A stretch of DNA of 64,000 bases from Porcincola sp945869225 (GCF_052118625.1 NZ_JBQKGW010000001.1:124001-188000); one strand, 5' to 3'; shown: positions 8,537-17,154, numbered from the stretch's first letter. Numbers and translations: made by a program. The notes: a model not told the origin generated them from the sequence alone.

Positions 8537-9118
8537 ATGGCTGAGGAACTTCGCAGAGTACAGCTTCCGCTGACCCCTGAGCTTGCCAGGACGCTTCACA
8601 TGGGGGACAACGTTCTTCTGACCGGGACCATCTATACAGCCCGCGACGCTGCCCATGAGCGCATGACAGAAAACCTTGCAAAGGGAATTCCGCTTCCGTT
8701 CGATCCGATGAATGCAACGATCTACTATGTCGGGCCGACACCGGCCGAGCCGGGAAAGGTGATCGGTTCCGCCGGACCGACAACTGCCGGCCGTATGGAC
8801 AAATGGGCCCCTGAGATGATTTCTCTTGGCGCTCGCGGCATGATCGGAAAGGGCGCCCGTCAGCCGTCTGTCGTCGAAGCGATGAAGAAGTACAGCGGTG
8901 TGTACTTCGGAGCCATCGGCGGGGCAGGTGCACTGCTTGCCAAGCACATCAAGAAGTGCAGACTGATTGCGTACGAGGATCTGGGTCCTGAGGCAATCAG
9001 GGAGCTTTATGTTGAGGATTTTCCGGTGACGGTGATCATCGACAGCGAAGGCAATGACCTCTATAAGAGCGGCAGGGCGGCGTACCTGAAGCTTCATGAG
9101 GAAAATCAGAAAGCATAA
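8537..9118 (+). CDS. fumB: Class I fumarate hydratase, beta subunit
   Basis: 193 residues matching the C-terminal part of class I fumarases (swivelling domain): GTIYTARDAAH, YVGPTPAEPG, GSAGPTTAGRMD and GKGA. The start is preceded by ACGGAGGTGA. It lies one base after the alpha gene and is the last gene of the operon; a hairpin follows at 9129-9172. With frdAB it forms a malate-fumarate-succinate branch. Confidence 0.92.
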   Translation: MAEELRRVQLPLTPELARTLHMGDNVLLTGTIYTARDAAHERMTENLAKGIPLPFDPMNATIYYVGPTPAEPGKVIGSAGPTTAGRMDKWAPEMISLGARGMIGKGARQPSVVEAMKKYSGVYFGAIGGAGALLAKHIKKCRLIAYEDLGPEAIRELYVEDFPVTVIIDSEGNDLYKSGRAAYLKLHEENQKA

Positions 9119-9128
9119 ACAGCCTTAC

Positions 9129-9172
9129 AGAAGGGCGTCTGTGTCTCCAGCCGGACATGCAGGCGCCCTTCT
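9129..9172 (+). terminator. Hairpin after the fumarase genes
   Basis: AGAAGGGCG (9129-9137) pairs perfectly with CGCCCTTCT (9164-9172), and the loop can pair further. The T-run afterwards is poor (CTTGAC), so termination may be incomplete. Confidence 0.55.
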
Positions 9173-9200
9173 TGACATCCTGCAGCTCTCTGATGCACGG

Positions 9201-9229
9201 TTGAGACGGCTTTGCGGGTATGGTATAAT
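9201..9229 (+). promoter_or_regulatory. Sigma-A promoter for yhbY-nadD-yqeK-rsfS
   Basis: TTGAGA at 9201-9206, a 17-nt spacer and TATAAT at 9224-9229, with TG one base before the -10 (extended -10). The gene start is 49 nt downstream. Confidence 0.85.
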
Positions 9230-9277
9230 GACACCTGTTTCAGCAGATTTGATTGAATATTGAAAGGTTTATCTTCT

Positions 9278-9586
9278 ATGACAGGCAAGCAAAGGGCATA
9301 TCTGAAGAGTCTGGCTTCTACCTCAGACACCATTCTTCAGGTTGGAAAAGAGGGGCTCACACCGGAGTGCACTGCGTCCATCGCAGAGGCGCTTGCCGCG
9401 AGAGAGCTGGTCAAAATCGGTATTCTCCAGAACTATGACGGAGATCTGGAGGAACTTGCGAGGACAGCCGCGGAACGCACCCGCTCTCAGCTGATCCAGG
9501 TGATCGGAAGAAAGTTTGTCCTATACAAGGAAGGCCGTGATGAAAAGAAGAGGATCATCCTTCCCCCGGCCGGAAAGAAGAGCTGA
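9278..9586 (+). CDS. yhbY: YhbY-family RNA-binding (CRM domain) protein
   Basis: 102 residues of the CRM/YhbY family, which bind pre-50S ribosomal particles. Motifs: LTGKQRAYLKSLA-like start (MTGKQRAYLKSLA), VGKEGLTPE, ELVKIGILQN, and RKFVLYKEGRD at the end. ATG at 9278 fits the family start and has GAAAGG about 11 nt upstream; a TTG at 9260 is an in-frame but poorer choice. The stop overlaps nadD (TGATG), and the gene heads a four-gene housekeeping operon behind a strong promoter. Confidence 0.94.
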   Translation: MTGKQRAYLKSLASTSDTILQVGKEGLTPECTASIAEALAARELVKIGILQNYDGDLEELARTAAERTRSQLIQVIGRKFVLYKEGRDEKKRIILPPAGKKS

Positions 9587-10215
9587 TGCCCTCCATGCGA
9601 AAGAAAGTCGGTATCATGGGCGGGACATTTGACCCGATCCACATCGGGCACCTGATTCTTGGAGAGAGCGCCTACGAACAGTTTCAGCTCGACACGGTTC
9701 TCTTTATGCCGTCGGGAAATCCTCCGCACAAAAGGAACCGCGATGGGGCCTCAAACAGTCAGCGGATCGAGATGGTCCGGCTCGCCATCCAGGGGAACGA
9801 TCATTTTCAGCTTTCCCTAGAGGAGATGCATGAGGAAGGGTACACCTACACGAAGGAGACCCTGACCCGCCTGACAGACGCGCATCCGGATACGGACTAC
9901 TTTTTCATCATGGGAGCTGATTCCCTGTTTGAATTTGATACATGGAGATGCCCGGATGAGATTGCCCGTCTCTGCACACTGATTGTGGCCGTGCGGGATG
10001 GACATTCCTCCAGCGAGCTCGATTCCCGCATTGACGAGCTGAGGGCCAGATACCGGGCGGACATCCGGAAGCTTACCAGCCCGAACCTTGACATTTCCTC
10101 CCATATGATCCGGAGATGGATTTCCGAGGGAAACAGCATCCGGTATTATGTCCCTGATCAGGTACGGACATACATCATGGAAAACGGAGTCTACAGATGC
10201 AGTACGATTTCATAA
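9586..10215 (+). CDS. nadD: Nicotinate-nucleotide adenylyltransferase
   Basis: 209 residues. NadD adenylates nicotinate mononucleotide in NAD synthesis. Nucleotidyltransferase motif GGTFDPIHIGHL near the N-terminus, MPSGNPPHKR, FIMGADSL and the C-terminal ISSHMIRRWISEG (ISSTxIR type) are all visible. The start overlaps the yhbY stop by one base; Met4 at 9595 is an alternative. It overlaps yqeK by 19 nt. Confidence 0.96.
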   Translation: MPSMRKKVGIMGGTFDPIHIGHLILGESAYEQFQLDTVLFMPSGNPPHKRNRDGASNSQRIEMVRLAIQGNDHFQLSLEEMHEEGYTYTKETLTRLTDAHPDTDYFFIMGADSLFEFDTWRCPDEIARLCTLIVAVRDGHSSSELDSRIDELRARYRADIRKLTSPNLDISSHMIRRWISEGNSIRYYVPDQVRTYIMENGVYRCSTIS

Positions 10216-10805
10216 AGACAGAACACAGACTCAGGAAGGAACTGGATGAGGACCGCTATCAGCATACGCTGGGGGTGATGTTCACAGCGTCCGCTCTTGC
10301 CATGTGCCACGGCGCAGACATCCAGAAGGCAGAGTGTGCGGGACTGCTGCATGACTGCGCAAAGTGCATTCCGAATGATCGGAAACTGAAGCTGTGCCAG
10401 GAGTACGGGATTGAAGTATCGAAGACAGAGATGAAGGCACAGTATCTGCTGCATTCCAAGCTTGGCGCATATCTTGCGAAAGAGCAGTATGGTGTCACGG
10501 ACGAAGATGTCCTGAATGCGATCCGATGGCATACGACCGGCCGCCCGAATATGTCCGTTCTGGAGAAGATCATTTTCATTGCAGACTATATCGAACCTGC
10601 CCGGTGTAAGGCCGCAAACCTCCCGGCGATCAGAGCACTGGCATTCCGGGATTTAAACCAGACCGTGCTTCGGATCCTGGAAGACACCCTTCATTATCTG
10701 GATAAGGGTCACGGGGAGATCGATGAGATGAGCCGGAGCGCTTTCCGGTACTATTACAACCTGTTCAATGAGCCGGATGACAAGGGAGATTCCCTGACCG
10801 TCTGA
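10197..10805 (+). CDS. yqeK: YqeK-family HD-domain hydrolase (Ap4A hydrolase)
   Basis: 202 residues with HD-domain metal ligands: RYQHTLGV, LLHDCAK and RWHTTGRPNMS, then IFIADYIEP. YqeK proteins hydrolyse diadenosine tetraphosphate symmetrically. The gene sits between nadD and rsfS, as is usual in Firmicutes, and its start lies inside the end of nadD, which suggests coupling. Confidence 0.94.
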   Translation: MQYDFIKTEHRLRKELDEDRYQHTLGVMFTASALAMCHGADIQKAECAGLLHDCAKCIPNDRKLKLCQEYGIEVSKTEMKAQYLLHSKLGAYLAKEQYGVTDEDVLNAIRWHTTGRPNMSVLEKIIFIADYIEPARCKAANLPAIRALAFRDLNQTVLRILEDTLHYLDKGHGEIDEMSRSAFRYYYNLFNEPDDKGDSLTV

Positions 10806-10854
10806 TCCCGGCATATTTCTGAAAAGCTTTTAACCCGTCCATGGAGGAAAGAGA

Positions 10855-11235
10855 ATGGCAGATGAAACATCGAGAGAAATGACGATCCTGGCCTACCACG
10901 CGCTGGAGGACAAGAAGGCGGCCGACATCAGCGTGATCGATATCGGACACGTGAGTGTCATCGCAGACTATTTTCTGATCGCTTCAGGTGAAAACCGCAA
11001 CCAGGTTCAGGCGATGGCCGATCATGTCTCAGAGACGCTCGGTAAAGCCGGTTTTGTCCCGAAGGACACGGAAGGGTACCAGAATGCGAACTGGGTGCTC
11101 CTTGATTTCGGCGACCTGATCGTCCACATCTTTGACCGGGAGAACCGGCTGTTCTATGATCTGGAACGGATCTGGCGCGACGGCCGGAAGGTTGCAATCG
11201 AAGAGCTGACAGAGCCCAGGGAAGAGGAAGAATAA
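10855..11235 (+). CDS. rsfS: Ribosomal silencing factor RsfS
   Basis: 126 residues. RsfS binds L14 of the large subunit and blocks subunit joining in starvation. Motifs: AADISVIDIG, IADYFLIASGENRNQVQA, and WVLLDFGDLIVHIF...RLFYDLERIW. SD GGAGGAAAGAG lies just before the ATG. Last gene of the yhbY operon. The LytR-type gene often found between yqeK and rsfS in relatives is absent here. Confidence 0.96.
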   Translation: MADETSREMTILAYHALEDKKAADISVIDIGHVSVIADYFLIASGENRNQVQAMADHVSETLGKAGFVPKDTEGYQNANWVLLDFGDLIVHIFDRENRLFYDLERIWRDGRKVAIEELTEPREEEE

Positions 11236-11307
11236 GTTCATGTTCCGGGAAAGACTGGCTGCGGTCAAAATTATTTTTATGAAAACCCGAATTCCGAACA
11301 TTTTTTA

Positions 11308-11335
11308 TTGACTTTTTAGTCAGATGATGTATAGT
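11308..11335 (+). promoter_or_regulatory. Promoter of the opp leader
   Basis: TTGACT at 11308-11313, 16-nt spacer, TATAGT at 11330-11335. Transcription should begin near 11342, giving a leader of about 147 nt before oppD. Confidence 0.75.
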
Positions 11336-11341
11336 AAAGCT

Positions 11342-11488
11342 TAACCACTGAAACAATCAGGCAGAAAACAGGTTCCTGTAATCGTGCAGCCGATTGTAAA
11401 AGATACACGATAGCAGCAAGGCACAAAGGCGTGCAGAGGAAAGGAAATCTTTCTTCTGTGCGCCTTTTTATATTTTCAGGAGCAGGAT
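11342..11488 (+). promoter_or_regulatory. Structured 5' leader of the opp operon (candidate riboswitch or attenuator)
   Basis: The leader can form ACAG/CTGT around GTTC (11368-11379), ATCGTG (11381-11386) with CACGAT (11406-11411), and a possible pseudoknot of ACAATC (11353-11358) with GATTGT (11392-11397) in the loop of the second hairpin. A strong intrinsic terminator follows at 11426-11470, 18 nt before oppD. Promoter, fold and terminator in front of a transporter are the usual layout of a cis-regulatory RNA. No T-box GGTGG element or known riboswitch core was recognised. A free-standing small RNA ending at the terminator is the alternative. Confidence 0.55.
11426..11470 (+). terminator. 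Intrinsic terminator inside the opp leader
   Basis: An 18-bp stem (11426-11443 with 11449-11466), uninterrupted if G-U pairs are allowed, has a 5-nt loop and is followed by TTTTTA. It lies after the promoter and before oppD, so it must be read through or disrupted for the operon to be expressed. Confidence 0.85.
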
Positions 11489-12523
11489 ATGACAAACGCA
11501 GGTGAGACGAGGGAGAAGGAAACCCTCCTTGAGGTGAAGGATCTGAAGCTTTCCTTTCGGATTCAGAAAAAACTGGTACCGACCATCCGGGATGTCAGCT
11601 ACTCGCTCCGACGCGGCGAGGTTCTCGGAATCGTTGGTGAATCAGGAAGCGGAAAGTCCATTTCATCGAATGCCATTATCAGGCTTCTACCGGAAAATGC
11701 CGTCATCGAGGGTGGTCAGATTTTTTTCGACGGACAGGATCTGCTGAAGCTTCCTCTCCGTGAGCTCCGGAAAATCCGCGGGAGGCGGATCTCCGAGATC
11801 TTTCAGGATCCGATGACATCGCTGGACCCGCTTTTTACAATCGGCTACCAGTTGAATGAGGTTCTGAAAAAGCATACGAGTCTGTCGAGAGAAGAGCGGG
11901 AGAAACGCAGCATTGAACTTCTGCGGATGGTCGGGATCAACCAGCCGGAGCGCAGAATTGACCAGTACCCGCATGAGTTTTCCGGCGGGATGCGTCAGAG
12001 AGCGATGATTGCGACAGCACTTGCCTGCGACCCGGAGCTTCTGATTGCAGACGAGCCGACAACCGCCCTGGATGTCACCATTCAGGCTCAGATTATTGAT
12101 CTTCTGAAAGAATTAAAAGAAAAATTCCACACATCGATCATCTTTATCACGCATGATCTGGGTGTGATGGCGGATATCTGTGACCGTGTTCTGGTTATGT
12201 ACGCCGGTGAGATCGTCGAGTCCGGCAACAAAAGGCAGATCTTCTACGATCACCGGCATCCGTATACAGAAGGGCTTCTTCGTTCCATCCCGGATGTCGA
12301 TGGAGACGAAAAAAAGCCGCTTGTTCCGATTGAGGGAAATCCGCCGGAGATGTCCCTGCTGGGCGACGAATGCGCCTTTGCCCGCCGCTGTCCGTACGCC
12401 ATGAATATCTGCGCACGGAAAAGACCGCCGGAGGCATCTCTCGGAGACGGGCACACTGTCCGGTGCTGGAAGGTCTTCCACGAGGAACAGGCGAAGGAGG
12501 GTATGCGGGATGCAGACACATGA
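11489..12523 (+). CDS. oppD: Oligopeptide ABC transporter ATP-binding protein OppD
   Basis: 344 residues. Walker A GESGSGKS, Q-loop IFQDPMTSLDP, signature FSGGMRQR, Walker B LLIADEPTTALD, H-loop FITHDLG, and the C-terminal oligopeptide/dipeptide transporter extension with CAFARRCPYAMNIC. One of two ATPases powering peptide import at the membrane. SD AGGAGCAGG precedes the ATG, immediately after the leader terminator. It overlaps oppF by 14 nt. Confidence 0.96.
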   Translation: MTNAGETREKETLLEVKDLKLSFRIQKKLVPTIRDVSYSLRRGEVLGIVGESGSGKSISSNAIIRLLPENAVIEGGQIFFDGQDLLKLPLRELRKIRGRRISEIFQDPMTSLDPLFTIGYQLNEVLKKHTSLSREEREKRSIELLRMVGINQPERRIDQYPHEFSGGMRQRAMIATALACDPELLIADEPTTALDVTIQAQIIDLLKELKEKFHTSIIFITHDLGVMADICDRVLVMYAGEIVESGNKRQIFYDHRHPYTEGLLRSIPDVDGDEKKPLVPIEGNPPEMSLLGDECAFARRCPYAMNICARKRPPEASLGDGHTVRCWKVFHEEQAKEGMRDADT

Positions 12524-13478
12524 AGATACGCTTCTGGAAGTGAAGCATCTGAAGAAATATTTTGATGTAAAACAGAGCTTCTTCCATCATGACAAGGTCC
12601 GCGCAGTCGACGATGTCTCCTTCTCGATCCGAAAGGGAGAGACGCTCGGTCTGGTGGGGGAGTCCGGCTGCGGAAAATCCACGCTGGGAAGGTGTGTGCT
12701 TCGGCTGCTGGAACCGACCGGAGGCGATATTCTCTTCAAGGGCCAGCGTCTCAACGATGTGGATATGCACCCTTACCGTCAGAAGATGCAGATCGTCTTT
12801 CAGGATCCATATGCTTCGCTCGATCCCAGAAAGACCGTATCAGATCTGATCGGAGAAGGGCTTGACCTTCACAAGCTTTATTCAAACCATGTGGAGCGCC
12901 AGGCGAAGATCCTTTCCCTGATGAAGATGGTCGGGCTTTCCGAAAACTTCTATAACCGGTATCCTCATGAATTCTCCGGCGGGCAGCGCCAGCGGATCGG
13001 CATCGCAAGAGCGCTCTCCGTTCACCCGGAATTCATTGTCTGCGACGAACCTGTGTCGGCGCTGGATGTCTCCATTCAGGCCCAGGTCATCAATATGCTG
13101 GAGCAGCTTCAGCAGGAGGAGGGCATCACATACCTGTTCATTGCCCATGACCTCTCCGTTGTCCGCCATATCAGCAACCGCATCGCTGTCCTGTACCTTG
13201 GAAGGCTTGTGGAGCTGGCGGACAGCAACGAGCTTTACAGGCATCCCCAGCATCCCTACACAAAGATGCTGCTTTCCGCGATTCCGATTCCGGACCCTGA
13301 CAAGAGCGCAAGCCGGAAGAGGGTGGTGCTGGAAGGCGAGATCCCGTCGCCGCTGAATCCACCATCCGGCTGTCCGTTCCGTACACGCTGTCCGCATCAG
13401 ACAAAACGGTGTGCAGAGGCATTTCCGGCGCTGAAAGAAGTTGCGCCTGGTCACTTTGCCGCCTGTGTCCAGCTGTAG
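12510..13478 (+). CDS. oppF: Oligopeptide ABC transporter ATP-binding protein OppF
   Basis: 322 residues. Walker A GESGCGKST, VFQDPYASLDPR, signature FSGGQRQRIGIARAL, Walker B FIVCDEPVSALD, IAHDLSVVRHIS and the C-terminal Cys-rich tail GCPFRTRCPHQTKRC typical of OppF/DppF. It pairs with OppD as the second nucleotide-binding subunit. B. subtilis YkfD in the murein-peptide cluster is a related single ATPase. Confidence 0.96.
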   Translation: MQTHEDTLLEVKHLKKYFDVKQSFFHHDKVRAVDDVSFSIRKGETLGLVGESGCGKSTLGRCVLRLLEPTGGDILFKGQRLNDVDMHPYRQKMQIVFQDPYASLDPRKTVSDLIGEGLDLHKLYSNHVERQAKILSLMKMVGLSENFYNRYPHEFSGGQRQRIGIARALSVHPEFIVCDEPVSALDVSIQAQVINMLEQLQQEEGITYLFIAHDLSVVRHISNRIAVLYLGRLVELADSNELYRHPQHPYTKMLLSAIPIPDPDKSASRKRVVLEGEIPSPLNPPSGCPFRTRCPHQTKRCAEAFPALKEVAPGHFAACVQL

Positions 13479-13543
13479 CCGCGGGGCTGTGCCCGGAATG
13501 AGCCGGCATGCCGGTCAACGTTGAGAGGAAGGTTGGAATCCAT

Positions 13544-14464
13544 ATGTCTATGCTTGAGAAGATTTTGAAACGGGTGCTTCTTGCAGTCGTCAGTCTGTTT
13601 GCAATCATTACCATCACGTTCTTCCTGATGAACATCATTCCGGGCGATCCCTTCATGTCGGAGAAGGCGACCGAGGAAACGAGGGCGATCCTGATTGCCA
13701 AGTACGGTCTGGACAAGCCTCTGATCGTCCAGTACGGCCGGTATCTCCAGAATCTGTTTCACGGTGATATGGGGACCAGCTACGTGCTTCAGAAAGGACG
13801 CGCGATCAGCACGATCGTGACAGAATCCTTCGCTGTATCGATGCGGCTCGGTCTGAAGGCTCTGATTGCTGCAATCCTGATCGGCGTTCCGCTCGGCTGT
13901 ATCGCCGGACTCTTCAAAGGAAAAGCCGCTGACGGTGCCATCCGCGTGATCTCGGCCATCGGCATCTCAATTCCGGGTTATGTGCTGGCCGCCATCCTGA
14001 TGCTTGTTCTTGCGGTCAATCTGAAGGCGCTTCCTGTATCCTACGGAAAGCCGGGCGGAGAGGTGATGCCGATCATCGTGCTGGCCGTTTATCCGACCTG
14101 CTATCTGATGCGTCTGACAAGAGCTTCCATTCTGGAGGTCCTCGGGCAGGACTATCTGAAGACTGAGCGTGCAAGGGGCATGGGAGAAGGACGGGTGATC
14201 TTCATCCACGCGCTGAAGAATTCCCTGATCCCGATCATCACCTACCTTGGCCCTCTGACCGCCTCCATCCTGACCGGAGGTTTCGTAGCGGAGTCTGTGT
14301 TCAATGTCCCGGGGCTCGGCCGATACTTTGTGAATGCCATCAGTGCACGCGACTACACCCTGATCATGGGCGTCACAGTCTTCTATGCAGCTCTGATTAT
14401 CACGATGAACCTGATCTGCGACATTCTGTACCAGGTTGTGGATCCTCGTATCCAGATGGCATAA
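13544..14464 (+). CDS. oppB: Oligopeptide ABC transporter permease OppB
   Basis: 306 residues with about six hydrophobic segments. The first is LLAVVSLFAIITITFFLMN, followed by IIPGDPF, as in OppB/DppB. The EAA-type loop is YLKTERARGMGEGRVIFIHALKNS. The start at 13544 has GAGAGGAAGG upstream; a longer frame from 13508 adds 12 residues unlike the family. Membrane subunit of the importer. Confidence 0.95.
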   Translation: MSMLEKILKRVLLAVVSLFAIITITFFLMNIIPGDPFMSEKATEETRAILIAKYGLDKPLIVQYGRYLQNLFHGDMGTSYVLQKGRAISTIVTESFAVSMRLGLKALIAAILIGVPLGCIAGLFKGKAADGAIRVISAIGISIPGYVLAAILMLVLAVNLKALPVSYGKPGGEVMPIIVLAVYPTCYLMRLTRASILEVLGQDYLKTERARGMGEGRVIFIHALKNSLIPIITYLGPLTASILTGGFVAESVFNVPGLGRYFVNAISARDYTLIMGVTVFYAALIITMNLICDILYQVVDPRIQMA

Positions 14465-14478
14465 GGAGGCACCTGACC

Positions 14479-15480
14479 ATGAAAAATATCCTGTCCCTCC
14501 AGCTTCCGGTGGAGAAAGGCGACTACGACAAGCTGCCGGCAGATTTTTACAAAACACAGACATCCCGGACGGACGAAGTCGGATTCTGGAGATCAAGCTG
14601 GCGGAGACTTCGCGAGAATAAAATTGCGATGGTTTCCCTTGTGATCATTCTTGCAATCATCGTCTTTGCCGTCCTTGGTCCGATTCTTTCGCCTTATTCC
14701 TATGACCAGCAGGTGCATGGAGATGAAAACCTCTGGCCCTGCCTCAGGCACCCGTTCGGCACAGACCGGCTGGGCAGAGATCTGATGGTCCGCTGTATGA
14801 CCGGAACCCGGATTTCCCTTCTGGTCGGCGTCGTTTCCGCCATCATCGTCATGATCATCGGATCCATATACGGTGCGATTTCCGGTCTTCTCGGCGGAAA
14901 AGCAGACACCATCATGATGCGGATCGTCGATATCATCTACTCCGTTCCGGAGATCCTGCTGATCGTCGTTATCAAGCTGGTCATCGATCAGCCTCTGACG
15001 AATCTGGTGGACAATGTACCGTTTTTCCATCCTCTTCAGAAGCTGGGATCCGGACTGATTGCAATCTTTATCGTCTACGGCTGCCTGTACTGGGTCGGAA
15101 TGGCCCGTATTGTGCGCGGCCAGGTTCTTCAGCTGAAGGAAATGGAATACGTGACAGCTTCTGATGCGCTCGGTGCGCCGAACGGCTGGCTCATCCGTCA
15201 GCATCTGCTTCCGAACTGCATGGGACAGATCATCGCAACGATGATGATGCAGATCCCTTCCGCGATCTTCACAGAAGCTTTCCTTTCCTTCCTTGGCATC
15301 GGCGTCTCCGCACCGATGGCATCTCTGGGCTCTCTGACCTCCGAAGCACTCTCCGGAATCAACAGGGCTCCTTACCGCATGCTTTTTCCGGCTGTCCTCA
15401 TCAGCCTGATCATACTGGCATTCAACCTCTTCGGCGACGGTCTGCGTGACGCCCTTGATCCGAAGATGAAGAAACGCTGA
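14479..15480 (+). CDS. oppC: Oligopeptide ABC transporter permease OppC
   Basis: 333 residues. A cytoplasmic N-terminal segment of about 50 residues precedes the first membrane span (VSLVIILAIIVFAVLGPILS), then HPFGTDRLGRD, the classic DppC/OppC motif. EAA loop YVTASDALGAPNGWLIRQHLLPN; ends FGDGLRDALDPKMKKR. It pairs with OppB to form the channel and is separated from oppA by 80 nt. Confidence 0.95.
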   Translation: MKNILSLQLPVEKGDYDKLPADFYKTQTSRTDEVGFWRSSWRRLRENKIAMVSLVIILAIIVFAVLGPILSPYSYDQQVHGDENLWPCLRHPFGTDRLGRDLMVRCMTGTRISLLVGVVSAIIVMIIGSIYGAISGLLGGKADTIMMRIVDIIYSVPEILLIVVIKLVIDQPLTNLVDNVPFFHPLQKLGSGLIAIFIVYGCLYWVGMARIVRGQVLQLKEMEYVTASDALGAPNGWLIRQHLLPNCMGQIIATMMMQIPSAIFTEAFLSFLGIGVSAPMASLGSLTSEALSGINRAPYRMLFPAVLISLIILAFNLFGDGLRDALDPKMKKR

Positions 15481-15560
15481 GCGGCTGAGTCCACAGACTT
15501 CTGGAAAAAGAATCTGTAACTGGCAGACTGAATCTGTCAAACGCGAGAGGAGAAGGGAAT

Positions 15561-17132
15561 ATGATGAGAAAAGGCTTACTCAACGTACTGGCTTGTACAG
15601 CAGCTGCAGCCATGATTGCAGCACTGCCTGCGGCTGCCTCAGAAACAGAAAAGGAAGCGCCTTCGGGAGGAATCAGCATCTCCGTAACAGACGGTTCCGA
15701 GGATGCGATGGATATCAACACGGCCAAGGTCGGAACACTGGCCGGCATGTCCGTCTGCCGTCACCTCTTTGAGGGTCTCTATAAGCTGGATGAAAAGGGG
15801 GACCTGGTTCCGGGGCAGATAAAGGATGAGAAGGTCTCCGATGACGGAAAAACCTACACGTTCACCCTTCGCGACGACATCACCTGGTCAGACGGAAAAC
15901 CGGTCACTGCAGGCGATTTCGTCTATGGCTGGAAGTATCTGAAAGATTCCGCAGGCGACTACAGCACACTTCTGGACCTGATCACAGATGCGACGGCAAA
16001 GGATGACAAGACGCTTGTCGTGACGCTGGAGTATCCATGTGCATACTTCCACAGCCTGCTGGCATTCCCGTCGGCATACCCCGTTCGCGAAGACATTGTA
16101 AAGGCGAATGGCGACTCCTACGCAACCGACCCTGACAAGGCCGTCTACAACGGTCCTTACGAGCTGACAGACTGGACCCATCAGCAGTCGATGACCCTGA
16201 CCAAGCGGACCGATTATTACGATGCTGATAAGATCACTGTCGACAGCATCAACTGGGAGCTGATGAGCGACTCCGCAACCATGGCGAACTCCTTCAAGAG
16301 CGGTGATGTCATTTATTCCGATTCCTATCCGGAGGAGGATGCAGACGCCCTGATGGACAATGGACTTCACTTTGAGGAGGGCTACAATACCTACTGCACC
16401 ATGTTCAACCTCGGTGACAGCGGCAATGAGGTTCTGAAGGATGCCCGCGTCCGCAAGGCCCTGTCTCTTGCAATTGACCGGGAGCGTGTGATCAGCATTC
16501 GCGGACTTCAGGACGAGCTAGCCGATACCTACACGCCTGGCGGCCTGACCAACGCTGACGGGACTGAATTCAACAGCACTGTCACCCCCTGGTTCTCTGA
16601 CGACCACCAGAAGGATATCGATGAAGCGAAAGAGCTGATGAAGGAAGCCGGTTACGAAGACGGCAAGGACTTCCCGGCGCTGCGCTACATCGTCAACAAC
16701 GATTCCCGCAAGACGGTGGCTGAAGCCATTGTCTCCGACTGGAAAGACGCTCTCGGCATCGATTCGATTACAGTTGAGACGGTTGAGAACTTCTTCTCAG
16801 CCCGTGAGAGCGGTGACTACGATATCGCGTACTTCGGCTGGTACATGGACTATCCGGATATCTCGAACATGCTTGTGACGATGACCACAGGCCAGAACGA
16901 TGCAAAGTATTCGAATACCAAATATGACGACGCATACAACAAGGCAGTGGCAGAAACGGACGAAAAAGCCCGCTGGAAGGACTATGATGAGTGCGAGTCC
17001 ATTCTCGCAGAGGACCGTCCGATTACGCCGATTCTGCACTCGAAGAACTCCTATCTCTTCGACGACACCAACTATGACGGACTGGTCTACTACTGCGGCA
17101 ATGCATTCTTCGGTTATGTGACACAGAAGTAA
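15561..17132 (+). CDS. oppA: Peptide-binding extracellular protein OppA (SBP family 5)
   Basis: 523 residues. Signal peptide about 1-27 (ends PAAAS), then family-5 solute-binding motifs HLFEGLYKLDEKGDLVPG, YTFTLRDDITWSDGKPVTAGDFVYGWK and VRKALSLAIDRE. Receptor for the OppBCDF importer. Oddly, the only Cys in the signal region (VLAC, residue 12) comes too early to be a convincing lipobox, and no Cys lies at the predicted cleavage site, although Gram-positive receptors are usually lipoproteins. A terminator follows. The neighbours suggest murein peptides as substrate, which the sequence alone does not prove. Confidence 0.92.
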   Translation: MMRKGLLNVLACTAAAAMIAALPAAASETEKEAPSGGISISVTDGSEDAMDINTAKVGTLAGMSVCRHLFEGLYKLDEKGDLVPGQIKDEKVSDDGKTYTFTLRDDITWSDGKPVTAGDFVYGWKYLKDSAGDYSTLLDLITDATAKDDKTLVVTLEYPCAYFHSLLAFPSAYPVREDIVKANGDSYATDPDKAVYNGPYELTDWTHQQSMTLTKRTDYYDADKITVDSINWELMSDSATMANSFKSGDVIYSDSYPEEDADALMDNGLHFEEGYNTYCTMFNLGDSGNEVLKDARVRKALSLAIDRERVISIRGLQDELADTYTPGGLTNADGTEFNSTVTPWFSDDHQKDIDEAKELMKEAGYEDGKDFPALRYIVNNDSRKTVAEAIVSDWKDALGIDSITVETVENFFSARESGDYDIAYFGWYMDYPDISNMLVTMTTGQNDAKYSNTKYDDAYNKAVAETDEKARWKDYDECESILAEDRPITPILHSKNSYLFDDTNYDGLVYYCGNAFFGYVTQK

Positions 17133-17154
17133 TTGCCTGCTGTTCAACCAAGAG

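Noticed and set aside
11342..11488. T-box or known riboswitch before opp
   Set aside because: No GGTGG T-box element or AGGGTGG-like motif, and no conserved core of the purine, lysine, SAM, preQ1 or guanidine classes that I could recognise. Kept as unassigned leader.
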